A DNA stretch of 64,000 nt, from contig NZ_JAURVN010000009.1 in assembly GCF_030655415.1 (NCBI RefSeq), forward strand, positions 62,001 through 126,000, read 5' to 3'. The notes under the pieces were generated by a model. It was not told the DNA's origin. It saw only the letters and a list, made by a program, of their open reading frames with translations, and made no database searches. The stretch comes from Herminiimonas sp. (GTDB lineage Bacteria > Pseudomonadota > Gammaproteobacteria > Burkholderiales > Burkholderiaceae). The translations under genes were made by a program, and so were the position numbers. Positions 26,918 through 34,738 of this stretch are shown piece after piece (within the stretch, counting starts at the first letter, position 1; each line of letters starts with the position of its first letter).

Positions 26918-28654
26918 ATGAAGCCAGTCCGCCTTCCCGCCTCCGCTACGCACGCTCTCCCGCGCTGGGCGCTGTTCGCACTCTGTCTGCTATACATCCT
27001 GCCCGGCTTGATCGGCCGCGATCCGTGGAAGCCGGATGACGCTGCCGGCTTCGGCATCATGTGGACCATGGCCAACGGCTCATGGCTCGACTGGTTGTCA
27101 CCGCACATCGTTGGCTTACCTATGCCGGATGAAGGCCCGCTGGCATTCTGGTTAGGCGCCATCTGCATCAAACTGTTTGGCTGGCTGCTCGGCGATCCAC
27201 TGGCTGCGCGCGTCGCGCCTATCTGTTTCTTCCTGCTGGGTTCACTGTCAGTCTGGTACACCACTTACCTGCTGGGTCGCAGACCTGAAGCACAACCGTT
27301 GAAGCTCGCCTTTGGCGGCCAACCTGAACCACGCGACTTTGGCCGCACACTGGCTGACGGCGCACTGTTGATTTATCTCGGCTGCTTGGGCTTGCTGGTA
27401 CATAGCCACGGCACTACTTCAGAAGCCTTGCAAGTATCCTTGGTCGCCTTCTCGCTTTACACCGCTACGCGTTTGTTTGAATCGCACTCGACCAGAAGCG
27501 CCATCGCTTTCGGCCTTGTACTCGGCTTGTTGATCCTGTCGCGCGGCTGGGTTGTACCGCTCGCCATTTGGGTCGGAGTGGTAGCACTCGCCTCTGCGCG
27601 CGAACGCGCCATCCTGCTACGCTTGATGCTGGTCGTATTGCCACTGGCAGCAGCAGTTGCAGGCGCATGGGTATTCGTGAACCAACAGGTACAACCGTTC
27701 GGCACAACGCCGACCGACGCATGGATGGCATGGAATTATCGTCAAATCGGCGCACCGACTTTGCCGACCTTGCAGTACTTTTTCAAAAACGCGATCTGGT
27801 TTGCGTGGCCTGCGTGGCCGTTCGCAATCTGGGCAGTTTATGCATGGCGTCGTCAGCATGAAGCGTTGCACATTACGCTGCCGCTGACATTTTTCGGCGT
27901 GCTGGTATTGATTGCATTTTTGAATCCGCATGGCGAAGAAGCGATCCTGTTACCGCTGCTGCCTATGCTCGCCATCCTCGCAGCATTCGGCTTGCCAACC
28001 ATGAAACGCGGCGCTATCAATGCCGTCGATTGGTTCTCGGTCATGATGCTGAGTACTTGCGCAACCTTCATCTGGCTGGGCTGGATTGCCAAACAAACCG
28101 GCTGGCCGGCACAGATTGCAAAGAACGCCTTCAAAATTGCGCCGGGCTTCAAACCTGAATTCAGTCTGATCACTTTCTTGATCGCCGCCGCCGCATCAGC
28201 CGGCTGGATCTGGATCGTGTACTGGCGCATCTCGCGCCGCCCATCAGTACTGTGGCGCGCAGTCGTGCTGTCATCCGGCGGTATTATTCTGTGCTGGCTC
28301 TTGCTGATGACGCTGTGGCTACCATGGGGAAATTACATCAAGAGCTACGCAAGTGTGGCGCGTCAACTTGATACGGTGCTGCCGACGGTCAAGCGCTGCG
28401 TCGCCACCAATGTCGGCCCATCGCAACGCGCGTCGTTTGCCTACTTCGGAGAAATCCAGTTTGCGCAGTTTGACGACAAGAACTGCGACTACCTGCTATT
28501 GCAAGACAACCATCGCGGCAACGACAGCGCACCTAATTTGACGCGCAACAACCAGCAATGGAAACTCATCTGGCAAGGCCGCCGTCCAGCGGACAGAGAA
28601 GAGCGCTTCCGTCTGTATCGCCGCGTTTATTCAACGGCCGCCGAGCAAGAATGA
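26918..28654 (+). CDS. GT39/ArnT-type membrane glycosyltransferase
   Basis: A 578-residue integral membrane protein with about 12 hydrophobic helices. The first periplasmic loop contains RDPWKPDDAAGF and then MPDEGPLAFWLGA, matching the acidic catalytic loop of the PMT/ArnT superfamily (the D/E pair that follows the first helix). The C-terminal 120 residues form a soluble periplasmic domain ending in RRPADREERFRLYRR. These enzymes use polyprenyl-phosphate sugars to glycosylate lipid A, proteins or other envelope targets. Substrate unknown. It is a single gene ending about 150 bp before tRNA-Leu. Confidence 0.88.
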   Translation: MKPVRLPASATHALPRWALFALCLLYILPGLIGRDPWKPDDAAGFGIMWTMANGSWLDWLSPHIVGLPMPDEGPLAFWLGAICIKLFGWLLGDPLAARVAPICFFLLGSLSVWYTTYLLGRRPEAQPLKLAFGGQPEPRDFGRTLADGALLIYLGCLGLLVHSHGTTSEALQVSLVAFSLYTATRLFESHSTRSAIAFGLVLGLLILSRGWVVPLAIWVGVVALASARERAILLRLMLVVLPLAAAVAGAWVFVNQQVQPFGTTPTDAWMAWNYRQIGAPTLPTLQYFFKNAIWFAWPAWPFAIWAVYAWRRQHEALHITLPLTFFGVLVLIAFLNPHGEEAILLPLLPMLAILAAFGLPTMKRGAINAVDWFSVMMLSTCATFIWLGWIAKQTGWPAQIAKNAFKIAPGFKPEFSLITFLIAAAASAGWIWIVYWRISRRPSVLWRAVVLSSGGIILCWLLLMTLWLPWGNYIKSYASVARQLDTVLPTVKRCVATNVGPSQRASFAYFGEIQFAQFDDKNCDYLLLQDNHRGNDSAPNLTRNNQQWKLIWQGRRPADREERFRLYRRVYSTAAEQE

Positions 28655-28757
28655 CGCGCCGTCGTCAGTGATGGCACTGCGTCATAGTTGAAGTAAAAAT
28701 AAGATGGATGGCTAGGCGATTATGTTGGGTAATTTCGCTAATCAAGCAATATGAGTC

Positions 28758-28786
28758 TTGCTCAAATCAGCAAATTAACGCATAAT
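28758..28786 (+). promoter_or_regulatory. Predicted sigma-70 promoter of tRNA-Leu
   Basis: TTGCTC at 28758-28763 and CATAAT at 28781-28786 with a 17-bp spacer, ending 14 bases before the mature tRNA 5' end. Confidence 0.75.
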
Positions 28787-28800
28787 GCTCAGCTTGCGTT

Positions 28801-28885
28801 GCCGAGATGGCGGAACAGGTAGACGCACGGGACTCAAAATCCCGCGCCGCAAGGCGTGCCGGTTCGATTCCGGCTCTCGGCACCA
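28801..28885 (+). tRNA. tRNA-Leu (CAA)
   Basis: An 85-base tRNA with the CCA end encoded. Acceptor stem GCCGAGA (28801-28807) pairs with TCTCGGC (28875-28881), discriminator A, then CCA. The anticodon loop CTCAAAA places CAA at the anticodon, reading UUG. A long variable arm (CGCCGCAAGGCGT region) is typical of leucine tRNAs, and the T loop GGTTCGATTCC is intact. The 3' 57 bases are the attachment site of the element that follows; the gene stays whole after integration. Confidence 0.97.
28829..28885. repeat. attL: 57-bp direct repeat inside tRNA-Leu
   Basis: The 57 bases from GGGACTCAAAATCCCG to CGGCACCA recur exactly at 45090-45146. The identity begins in the anticodon stem and ends with CCA; flanking bases differ on both sides. 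This is the usual outcome of site-specific integration into a tRNA 3' end. Confidence 0.96.
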
Positions 28886-28894
28886 AAATTGAAT

Positions 28895-28916
28895 ACGCAC
28901 CTTCGGGTGCGTTTTT
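28895..28916 (+). terminator. Element-borne terminator directly after tRNA-Leu
   Basis: ACGCACC, tetraloop TTCG, GGTGCGT, then TTTT. It begins 10 bases after the CCA end and lies inside the element, so the element supplies the tRNA gene with a new terminator; the displaced chromosomal one is probably the hairpin at 45176-45211. Confidence 0.9.
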
Positions 28917-28983
28917 CATTTCATATCAAGAACTTAAAGTACGACTAAGTACTTCCAACACCCCTTCTTAGTACCCTTCCCAT

Positions 28984-29043
28984 TTGTCCTGGATTGTCCT
29001 GATTGACTCAAATCAGAACAATGTTTTGTCCTGATTTGTCCTG
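28984..29043. repeat. Four TTGTCCT repeats near attL (probable integrase arm-type sites)
   Basis: TTGTCCT occurs at 28984-28990, 28994-29000, 29026-29032 and 29036-29042. Within each pair the copies are exactly 10 bp apart (one helical turn), and the pairs are 42 bp apart. The same pair occurs just inside the other end at 45001-45017. Short same-sense repeats inside both ends are what lambda-type integrases use as arm sites. The surrounding stretch 28917-29459 has no convincing gene; several AGTAC-containing words at 28936-28972 and 29070-29083 could be excisionase sites but this is weak. Confidence 0.75.
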
Positions 29044-29459
29044 GCACGATCTCATTGTATTCAATTGAGTACAGAAAAGTACCAGTGAATGCAGATTAGT
29101 ATTTGTCGCTCCGCAAAAAATAATGCAAAATCGCGTCAAGCACAGCGGAAAAAGAGCCACAATCATCACAGAGAAGCGGAGCTCTATGGTGTATGCGACG
29201 CTGTGAGGATGGGTCTGGTGTAGGCTGCAGCAACGAGGTCTACCATTTCTGGCTAGGGCGAAGAGCCAAGCAACCGGACCAATCACAAAAAAATGTGCAG
29301 TTATCGAGACCCTGCCCCTCTTTTTTTGCGATCTGACACGTATCCAAGGTCTCACGACCGGCCAGGATTCTAATCAAATGGCTAGCCATAACGAGCTAGC
29401 AAAGGCTGCCGCGCTCTCATTATTCGTGTCCATTTTCTGGACGCGAGGACGGAGATCGC

Positions 29460-29897
29460 ATGCACGCACCAAATCATCCTGTAGTTAATGGGAAAACAAA
29501 CCTACCTTCTCGTCGCACTGCCATCAACGAGAGCATCCATAGCGAAATCGGATTTGCTGCACCAGCACCGACCGCCTTACATCATCCTCAATCTTTTTTC
29601 ACCAGATCTTCTGTCGATCAACGCATCTATGCAGCCAATGGTGGAGCTGAGCTGATACCGATAACACTGCTTCCACGATTTATTCATCTTCAATACCAGT
29701 CCATAAAAAATTTAATTTCACGAGGAGAATTTCCACTTCCTGTCGTTAAATTCGCTGGTCGTAATTACGTAAAAACAGAAACACTGGTTAGATTCCTCGA
29801 AAGCTGCGAGAGAGGGGAAGTTGCGCCAGTCCGACGCAGTGGTAGAAAATCAAATCGAGAACGTCTGGAGGCCAAGCAAGTAGAGGTCGCGAAATGA
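29460..29897 (+). CDS. AlpA/PrtN-like small DNA-binding protein
   Basis: A 145-residue protein. The central part (about 65-115) reads LIPITLLPRFIHLQYQSIKN followed by LISRGEFPLPVVKFAGRNYV and VRFLES, the pattern of MerR-like winged helices in AlpA-type excisionase/regulators and PrtN-type activators, where a helix recognises DNA and an F(P)xP turn follows. The first 60 residues are polar and probably disordered; the tail is basic. It is the first gene after attL and overlaps the Rep-like gene by ATGA. A role as excisionase or activator of element genes is inferred from position and fold. Confidence 0.65.
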   Translation: MHAPNHPVVNGKTNLPSRRTAINESIHSEIGFAAPAPTALHHPQSFFTRSSVDQRIYAANGGAELIPITLLPRFIHLQYQSIKNLISRGEFPLPVVKFAGRNYVKTETLVRFLESCERGEVAPVRRSGRKSNRERLEAKQVEVAK

Positions 29898-30499
29898 TAA
29901 TTGGTGAAATCAACAGCACCTACACAACCCAGCAAAGGGATATGTTTGAATCAGGTCTGCTTGCTGAAATCGGAGCAAATGCATTTACTGCATGGTCAAT
30001 CATTAAATATCATGCTGATTACAAAACAGGCGAGGCCTATCCAGGCCTCCGCTCAATTGCTGGGAAAATGAACATATCAAAGCAAACCGCAATGCGAGCG
30101 CTGGAGACGCTAGAAAATGCACACCTATTGCGGGTCGTAGCGCCAGATGTCTTTAAAAAGAAGGGCAAAACGTATATAGCTAGGGAGCGCTTAACCGTGA
30201 AACTAGGTAAGCACGTGTTATGCACCATAGTCGTTGACTACGTCCCTCTCAAACTCAAGGCGCAGATAAAAAAGATAAATACTGCACTACAAACAGGGGA
30301 ACATGATCCTGACGCTTGGGCCCAGGTAGAAATAATTCCTGGCGACGGTTTCATCTGGGATGAAAAGAGTAAAACTTTAAAGGCATCGATCCGGGCTTTA
30401 GATTTTCCAGTGCCGGAGCAAGAAGCTAGCACCGAGACTCAGGATCTATTACGTAAGATTGCCCCCAATATGTCCCAAAAATTCATGCGTAAAAATTAG
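29894..30499 (+). CDS. Rep-like winged-helix protein
   Basis: A 201-residue protein. Residues about 20-85 form a winged helix of the HTH_36/plasmid-initiator type (ANAFTAWSIIKYHADYKTGE, GLRSIAGKMNISKQTAMRAL, LENAHLLRVV). The remainder is a basic beta-rich domain (KGKTYIARERLTVKLGKHVL) and an acidic tail. Similar proteins act as replication initiators or regulators in mobile elements. It overlaps the AlpA-like gene and is followed directly by a set of palindromes that could be its binding sites. Initiator versus plain regulator cannot be decided here. Confidence 0.55.
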   Translation: MIIGEINSTYTTQQRDMFESGLLAEIGANAFTAWSIIKYHADYKTGEAYPGLRSIAGKMNISKQTAMRALETLENAHLLRVVAPDVFKKKGKTYIARERLTVKLGKHVLCTIVVDYVPLKLKAQIKKINTALQTGEHDPDAWAQVEIIPGDGFIWDEKSKTLKASIRALDFPVPEQEASTETQDLLRKIAPNMSQKFMRKN

Positions 30500-30504
30500 G
30501 CTCG

Positions 30505-30588
30505 TATGTTCCAAATGGAGAGGCTTTGTATGTTCCACCCACGGAACATACAAAAGACGGCTGCTTATGTTCCATGTGTGGAACATAA
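30505..30588. repeat. Cluster of TATGTTCC-N6-GGAACATA palindromes
   Basis: A half-site TATGTTCCA at 30505-30513, a perfect palindrome at 30526-30553 (11-bp arms TTGTATGTTCC and GGAACATACAA around ACCCAC), and another at 30565-30588 (TTATGTTCCA, TGTG, TGGAACATAA). The two full sites are centred 37 bp apart and share the core TATGTTCC-N6-GGAACATA. They start 6 bases after the Rep-like stop codon. They look like protein-binding sites (operator, iteron or partition site), not a terminator, because there is no T tract. Confidence 0.85.
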
Positions 30589-30648
30589 CAAGGTTTTATA
30601 TTTAAAAACAATAAAAGCCAGTATGGGGATAAGTATTTAGATGGCTAC

Positions 30649-30766
30649 GCGCCGCCGGTCGGCGTCGGCGCTCGCCATGACAGGCAGTGGTGCCACTTCG
30701 TGGCATCCGACCATGCGGCAGTGTCTACGCGCTACGCGCTCGCACTGTCGCCCCTCGTTGGGGGCG
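30649..30766. other. GC-rich tract of consecutive hairpins
   Basis: Inside an AT-rich element this stretch is strongly GC-rich and folds into successive stems: GCGCCG/CGGCGC (30649-30671), TGCCAC-TTC-GTGGCA (30691-30705), CAGTG/CACTG (30719-30747) and CGCCCC/GGGGCG (30749-30766). It could be a structured RNA, a single-strand origin, or a recombination remnant. A short frame runs through it (30687-30953) but has no protein-like features. No known RNA family was recognised. The rest of 30589-30870 shows nothing further. Confidence 0.5.
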
Positions 30767-30870
30767 ATCGGACTCAAATCGCCACTACTGCGATAAAGTA
30801 GCCGAGTTCAAAGCAGGCATTCATATCAGTAGCGACTTAGATGATTTAACGACCGGACTGCGTGAAGCAG

Positions 30871-31494
30871 TCATTCATATGGACTTGTATGCCCATGAAT
30901 TTCTGCCTGCATCATTTCAGCAGCCCTCTCGAAGGAAAGTGCAGCTTCATTGAGGGTAAAAGAGACTATTCCAGCTCTTTCTCTTCGGAAGTCGTTACTC
31001 CACTTTATTTTTTCATTTTTAACTGCTGCATCAATCAATCTGATTGCGGTAGCGAGCCGGTCAAGTCCGCCAGCGACCTTATAGGCGCAACCATTCGGTA
31101 AAGGGGCAAGAAGCGCCAATTCGCTAGGATCCCAGCTAGGCTGCTCTTTCAAGACAACCAAACTATCAAAAAAATGATTAGGTGAGCCATCTATTTTATG
31201 AATTGAGTCAAATGTCGCAACGAGCTTTTTCAGATCCGAAGAAATAGAAGCAATCCGAAACGTAATAGAGGCTGCTGAGACTTTTGCTATAACAAGTGCT
31301 TCTGCATTACGTCTCCGCTGGTCTCTTCTCGAAATCCAAATCGCCGCACCTATAGCCGTTATGGAACCAATCGCCTGCACCCAAACAGCCCAACCGTCGC
31401 CATCAATTTGAGCCCAATCGATCCAGGTGTATCCCGCTAAGCTTGCTGCTGCCATGAGCATAATGACGCCGTATGTGTAAAGCGCACGTTCCAT
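30871..31494 (-). CDS. Hypothetical two-helix membrane protein
   Basis: A 207-residue protein. Two N-terminal membrane helices (about 5-27 and 34-55, VWVQAIGSITAIGAAIWI) are followed by an arginine-rich stretch (SRRDQRRRN) and a helical cytoplasmic domain of about 145 residues. After the second helix the pattern EALVIAKVSAASITFRIASI resembles ATALVLEMVRPIAFFLDEL in the neighbouring upstream gene, so the two may be distant paralogues or partner subunits. No enzyme motif is seen. It is 71 bp downstream of that gene on the same strand. Function unknown. Confidence 0.65.
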   Translation of the reverse strand: MERALYTYGVIMLMAAASLAGYTWIDWAQIDGDGWAVWVQAIGSITAIGAAIWISRRDQRRRNAEALVIAKVSAASITFRIASISSDLKKLVATFDSIHKIDGSPNHFFDSLVVLKEQPSWDPSELALLAPLPNGCAYKVAGGLDRLATAIRLIDAAVKNEKIKWSNDFRRERAGIVSFTLNEAALSFERAAEMMQAEIHGHTSPYE

Positions 31495-31565
31495 TTTTCT
31501 TATTCCCGGTGGTAAGAGGTATATTCAACCGACTTGCAAACGACTTTTCGTGCTGTGTCGCGAAT

Positions 31566-32231
31566 CTATCGCATTGAAACTTCCAACTTTTTAATATATT
31601 CATCTATGTGCTTAGCAAAAAGAGTGAGGGCAAATCGCCCTCCCCAACTCGCCGGAGCTGAATAAAAAGAGATGCCAGGCTGACTAGCTTCTTCTCGTAG
31701 GATCGCGACACTTTCCATCAGCCCTTCAATTTCTGATTCAAGGTAAAAGTAAGTGGCCAGATCACTCGGTGCTAGGTTGTTCAGCACGGCATCCACTCGG
31801 TGCAGTTTGTTTAATAACGATCGGTGTTGATCTGTAAGGGTCTCGATTGCATCACGTACCTCACTCCAGTCATCGGGTGTAAGTGGGTCAGGCTCCTTAT
31901 CATTTTCGGCGTGGTCATCACGGTCTACAGGATAGCCATAAACTCCTCGCAATTCATCGAGAAAAAAAGCTATGGGGCGCACCATTTCGAGTACTAATGC
32001 AGTAGCTTTTCGTTGCTGTTCTTTTGAGGATCTTTCAGCGACCCACAAAGCACCGGCGACAGCCATAACGGCGCCGAGCGCCGAGCCCCACAACGTAGCC
32101 GCCGCATCCGGTATTACCCCACCTAAAATTGGTGCCGCAATAGGAAAAGCAAACAGAATGCCGGCCCCGAAGCCGATAATCAACAAGTACCAGTCCGAAC
32201 GGCCACGCAGAGTAATTTTTTTCAATTCCAT
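31566..32231 (-). CDS. Hypothetical two-helix membrane protein with hairpin over its start
   Basis: A 221-residue protein with membrane helices at about 14-40 (WYLLIIGFGAGILFAFPIA) and 44-66 (LWGSALGAVMAVAGALWVA), a basic linker, and a helical cytoplasmic domain with an acidic segment (DRDDHAENDKEPDPLTPDD). It shares size, topology and post-helix pattern with the downstream 207-residue protein. The ATG at 32229-32231 lies in one arm of a perfect inverted repeat. Two-helix proteins with cytoplasmic domains are common as membrane effectors in defence loci, but no known family was recognised. Confidence 0.65.
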   Translation of the reverse strand: MELKKITLRGRSDWYLLIIGFGAGILFAFPIAAPILGGVIPDAAATLWGSALGAVMAVAGALWVAERSSKEQQRKATALVLEMVRPIAFFLDELRGVYGYPVDRDDHAENDKEPDPLTPDDWSEVRDAIETLTDQHRSLLNKLHRVDAVLNNLAPSDLATYFYLESEIEGLMESVAILREEASQPGISFYSAPASWGGRFALTLFAKHIDEYIKKLEVSMR

Positions 32232-32249
32232 CCCCTATTTTGGGGATGG
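32228..32249 (-). promoter_or_regulatory. Inverted repeat covering the start codon of the 221-residue protein
   Basis: CCATCCCC (32228-32235), TATTTT, GGGGATGG (32242-32249): perfect 8-bp arms. In the mRNA this would form a stem holding the start codon and the adjacent G-rich ribosome site, so it could control translation; as DNA it could be an operator. Confidence 0.6.
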
Positions 32250-32834
32250 ATCGTAGCATGCTCGATTAAATACAAGAAAACACTGCACACCGCTTAATTA
32301 GTGAGTGCCTTATTGAGCAGACTCATGTTTAGCTTGTGGACCTAGGGACTGGCTACATACACGCCAGAAGAAAATCGCATGCAGAAACCTATGCAATAGA
32401 GAGCTTTTGGTGTCAGTCCATCAGTGGCAATAGACTAAGTAAACATAAAGCAGTTAAGCGCCTTATGCTTTGGATTGAGGAATTTTATAAAATTGGGGCA
32501 AGCGAAGCGCGTCAGGCCGAAGGCAAACATCGCAAGGGTGCCCTGTGGTCAGGGTGGTGCAACGGCTTAATCGTTGTGCCAGGCTGTCCATAGGGATGCG
32601 GGTTCAATGCCTACTGTCGCACTTAGAAATTTTTGGAACTGCACAAGCAGCGTTCTATGAGCGGAACAATCGGCTGCGCCGCTCCGCGAATAAGTACTGC
32701 AAATTTTAGATGTCCGAAGCGCGACAGCCTAATCCCTGCACCAATATAATTTGTAAGTGGACAAACGCTCGTCAAGGTTCATCTAACCATTTCAGTTGAC
32801 TTCGAACTGCAGCCAATAATAGAGAGGATCAAAA
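32250..32834. other. Non-coding stretch with one strong hairpin
   Basis: No convincing gene; a frame at 32336-32593 lacks protein-like features. At 32556-32580 GGTGCAACG and CGTTGTGCC form a 9-bp stem (two G-U) around GCTTAAT. The following GGGTTCAATGCC looks superficially like a tRNA T arm but no cloverleaf can be built. A small RNA here is possible but unsupported otherwise. Confidence 0.35.
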
Positions 32835-33149
32835 ATGGGAATGGAACAAAAAATCCGCTCATTGCATTGTCGAATGCAGGCGGGATTAAATTTCCAAAAT
32901 TTGGATGGTGAAGATGTCGTATTTCTGAAAGATGTCCCCTTTGAATGGGAAGACATTATTGCTAGATGGATTTTAGCTTTGCCAAGCGATCAGACGTCCA
33001 TGGGGATGCCAGATTGTATCCTTCGTCAACATCCTACTAAAGGGATTGCATTAACGGATGAGGGGTGGACCAACTATATTTCTTGGATGACAAAAGTATT
33101 AGATGACGTACTTGCAAAACAAGAAAGCGAAACATTCACTCGTCCTTAA
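32835..33149 (+). CDS. Hypothetical protein, 104 residues
   Basis: A small soluble protein preceded by GAGAGG at a good distance from the ATG. It contains many aromatic and acidic residues (FLKDVPFEWEDIIARWI, GWTNYISWMTKVLDDVL) and no cysteine cluster, membrane helix or recognisable motif. It lies directly upstream of a small membrane protein on the same strand with about 60 bp between the coding regions. Not recognised; codon use is AT-rich like the surrounding element. Confidence 0.55.
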   Translation: MGMEQKIRSLHCRMQAGLNFQNLDGEDVVFLKDVPFEWEDIIARWILALPSDQTSMGMPDCILRQHPTKGIALTDEGWTNYISWMTKVLDDVLAKQESETFTRP

Positions 33150-33208
33150 TCACTGTGCACTTTATTGATTTTACATGCGCTATCAACTTACTCGTAAAAC
33201 CTACAATT

Positions 33209-33805
33209 ATGATAAAAAATCAGTTAGGGTTAGTTAGTTTTCCAGTTTTCCTTGTGCTCATCTGCGTAATCATAGGCTCAGTCTTTTTTATATACATGAT
33301 TGGATCCCTCGCAGTCCAGATTTGGTCTGCTCCCGCCCCGCAGCTACCTAACTTTGAGAAGTTATCGTGGAAGATGGAACGCGAAAAATGGGACCATCCC
33401 GAGCGTACACTTGAGACCCCTCAACAGATTGCGCTGACGACAGAGTGGAGTGCCTACCTGAATACTCCAGAAGGCAAGTTATTAAACGTTGTCAAGGCGA
33501 AGGGGGATCCGGCACATCAGAAAATGGTGAATTTCTTTTTTGAGTACAACAAAGAAATCTGTAAGACAGTACATTGCGATTGCAATGCGCTCAAGAATTA
33601 CATAGCAACAAGCGCTCAGAAGCGTAGGCAAGCGCTGATTTCAACGAACAATAGCAATAAAGTGAATAACAATCAGTGGAACTTTTTTAGAGATGATTTC
33701 TGGAAAACCAAGCCGAATCTAATCTATCCCCAAGGAGCCTGTCCTGAGACTCCACCGCCAGCAGACGGATTCTCGGATCGACTCAAGCGATTCTGGCCGT
33801 TTTGA
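33209..33805 (+). CDS. Hypothetical single-pass membrane protein
   Basis: About 198 residues from the ATG at 33209; a GTG at 33155 would add 18 poorly hydrophobic residues. A strong N-terminal membrane helix (LGLVSFPVFLVLICVIIGSVFF) is followed by a soluble domain with many Trp/Lys/Glu residues, three clustered cysteines (EICKTVHCDCNAL), and a proline-rich C-terminus (GACPETPPPADGF) ending FWPF. No family recognised. It follows the 104-residue gene on the same strand, and the two may be cotranscribed. Confidence 0.55.
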   Translation: MIKNQLGLVSFPVFLVLICVIIGSVFFIYMIGSLAVQIWSAPAPQLPNFEKLSWKMEREKWDHPERTLETPQQIALTTEWSAYLNTPEGKLLNVVKAKGDPAHQKMVNFFFEYNKEICKTVHCDCNALKNYIATSAQKRRQALISTNNSNKVNNNQWNFFRDDFWKTKPNLIYPQGACPETPPPADGFSDRLKRFWPF

Positions 33806-33919
33806 TCTGACGCAAATTTAGCCTGATGATTTAGATTACCTTTAAGCTAAAGCGTGATCGCCATTTCTGGTTGAGTATTTGGATCAACCATAGCCATGAA
33901 AAAACGAACCGTATAAAAC

Positions 33920-34432
33920 ATGCGCATATTTCTCGACACCGAATTTACCCAGTTGAATTTGAACGATGCCAAGCTCATCTCACTTGGACTTGTCGTCGAA
34001 AAATCCTTGGACGAGCTTTACATCGAAGTGTCGCCTCTGCCAACAATAGGCGAATGCAGTGCATTTGTGCGGGACACGGTATTGCCCTTATTAGGCCGTT
34101 ATCCTGGTGCAGAGTGTCCACAGGACGAAATGCGAAGCCGTATAATTAACTGATTGCAGTCGGTGCGGCATCCAGATGATGAATTATTTGTTCATTTTGA
34201 CAGTGAATTCGATGAACGGATAATTCGCGCCGCGCTTGATCCAGTACCGAACTGGCTGCAGATTGAACGTATTTCAAGTCGCGACATAAACAAATTGCTA
34301 CGCCATGAAAATCACGTAAAGGATAGGGTTGGTCGCCCCGAACACTATGCTTTGCACGATGCGCACGCGTTAGCTTACAGTTATCACCCTCGCTTCACGA
34401 TTCTAGCCGTTGTTAACCCGCTGACACTTTAG
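33920..34432 (+). pseudogene. DEDD-type 3'-5' exonuclease, interrupted by one in-frame TGA
   Basis: Two frames in the same register are separated by one TGA at 34151-34153. The first 77 residues begin MRIFLDTEFTQL (motif I, D-x-E); after the stop the reading continues LQSVRHPDDELFVHFDSEFD with ERI (motif II Asp) and ends with HYALHDAHALAYSY (motif III, the H-D-A-x-A pattern). Reading through gives about 170 residues, a usual size for Rv2179c/RNase-T-like exoribonucleases. TGA most simply derives from TGG (Trp) by one change. The gene is probably inactive, unless a restart or readthrough makes the second part. Confidence 0.8.
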
Positions 34433-34441
34433 CCATGTCGG

Positions 34442-34522
34442 TTAATCGAATACATCCGCGCCGCGCTCTGGCTTATGTAGCCAAGCAATGAATTGCTGAT
34501 AGTCATGCCGAGCCAAACTCAT
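34442..34522 (-). CDS. Possible 26-residue small protein
   Basis: An ATG at 34522 with AAGGGGGAG about 8 bases upstream opens a frame reading MSLARHDYQQFIAWLHKPE and ending VFD. The ribosome site is strong and the peptide is amphipathic. It could be a real small protein or the remains of a longer gene lost when the FRG pair arrived. The rest of 34433-34738 shows nothing else. Confidence 0.3.
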   Translation of the reverse strand: MSLARHDYQQFIAWLHKPERGADVFD

Positions 34523-34738
34523 TTGGTTTCTCCCCCTTAGTCCTAAAGCTTTGAACACCCTTTTGCGACACCCTGACTCGTACTCTGCAATAGCCGATTA
34601 CGGCATCTACTTTCGACCTGTTAATGCCCGTCAATATATCTACTTAAACGACTGCTTCGCGCTTCTACTTGACTCCATAGTCAAGCCAAATGGTAGCTGT
34701 TGAACCATAGCTACTTCAATCGGAAACAGCCCTGCCAC

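Noticed and set aside
29008..29355. 115-residue minus-strand frame near attL
   Set aside because: Contains the TTGTCCT arm repeats, composition unlike proteins, no ribosome site or family feature.
30687..30953. 88-residue frame through the hairpin tract
   Set aside because: Reading is dictated by the GC-rich stems and then overlaps the real minus-strand gene; no protein-like features.
32336..32593. 85-residue frame
   Set aside because: No good start signal or recognisable features; the 3' part is a stem-loop.
32556..32635. Possible tRNA or tRNA remnant (GGGTTCAATGCC resembles a T arm)
   Set aside because: No matching acceptor stem, anticodon arm or T stem can be built.
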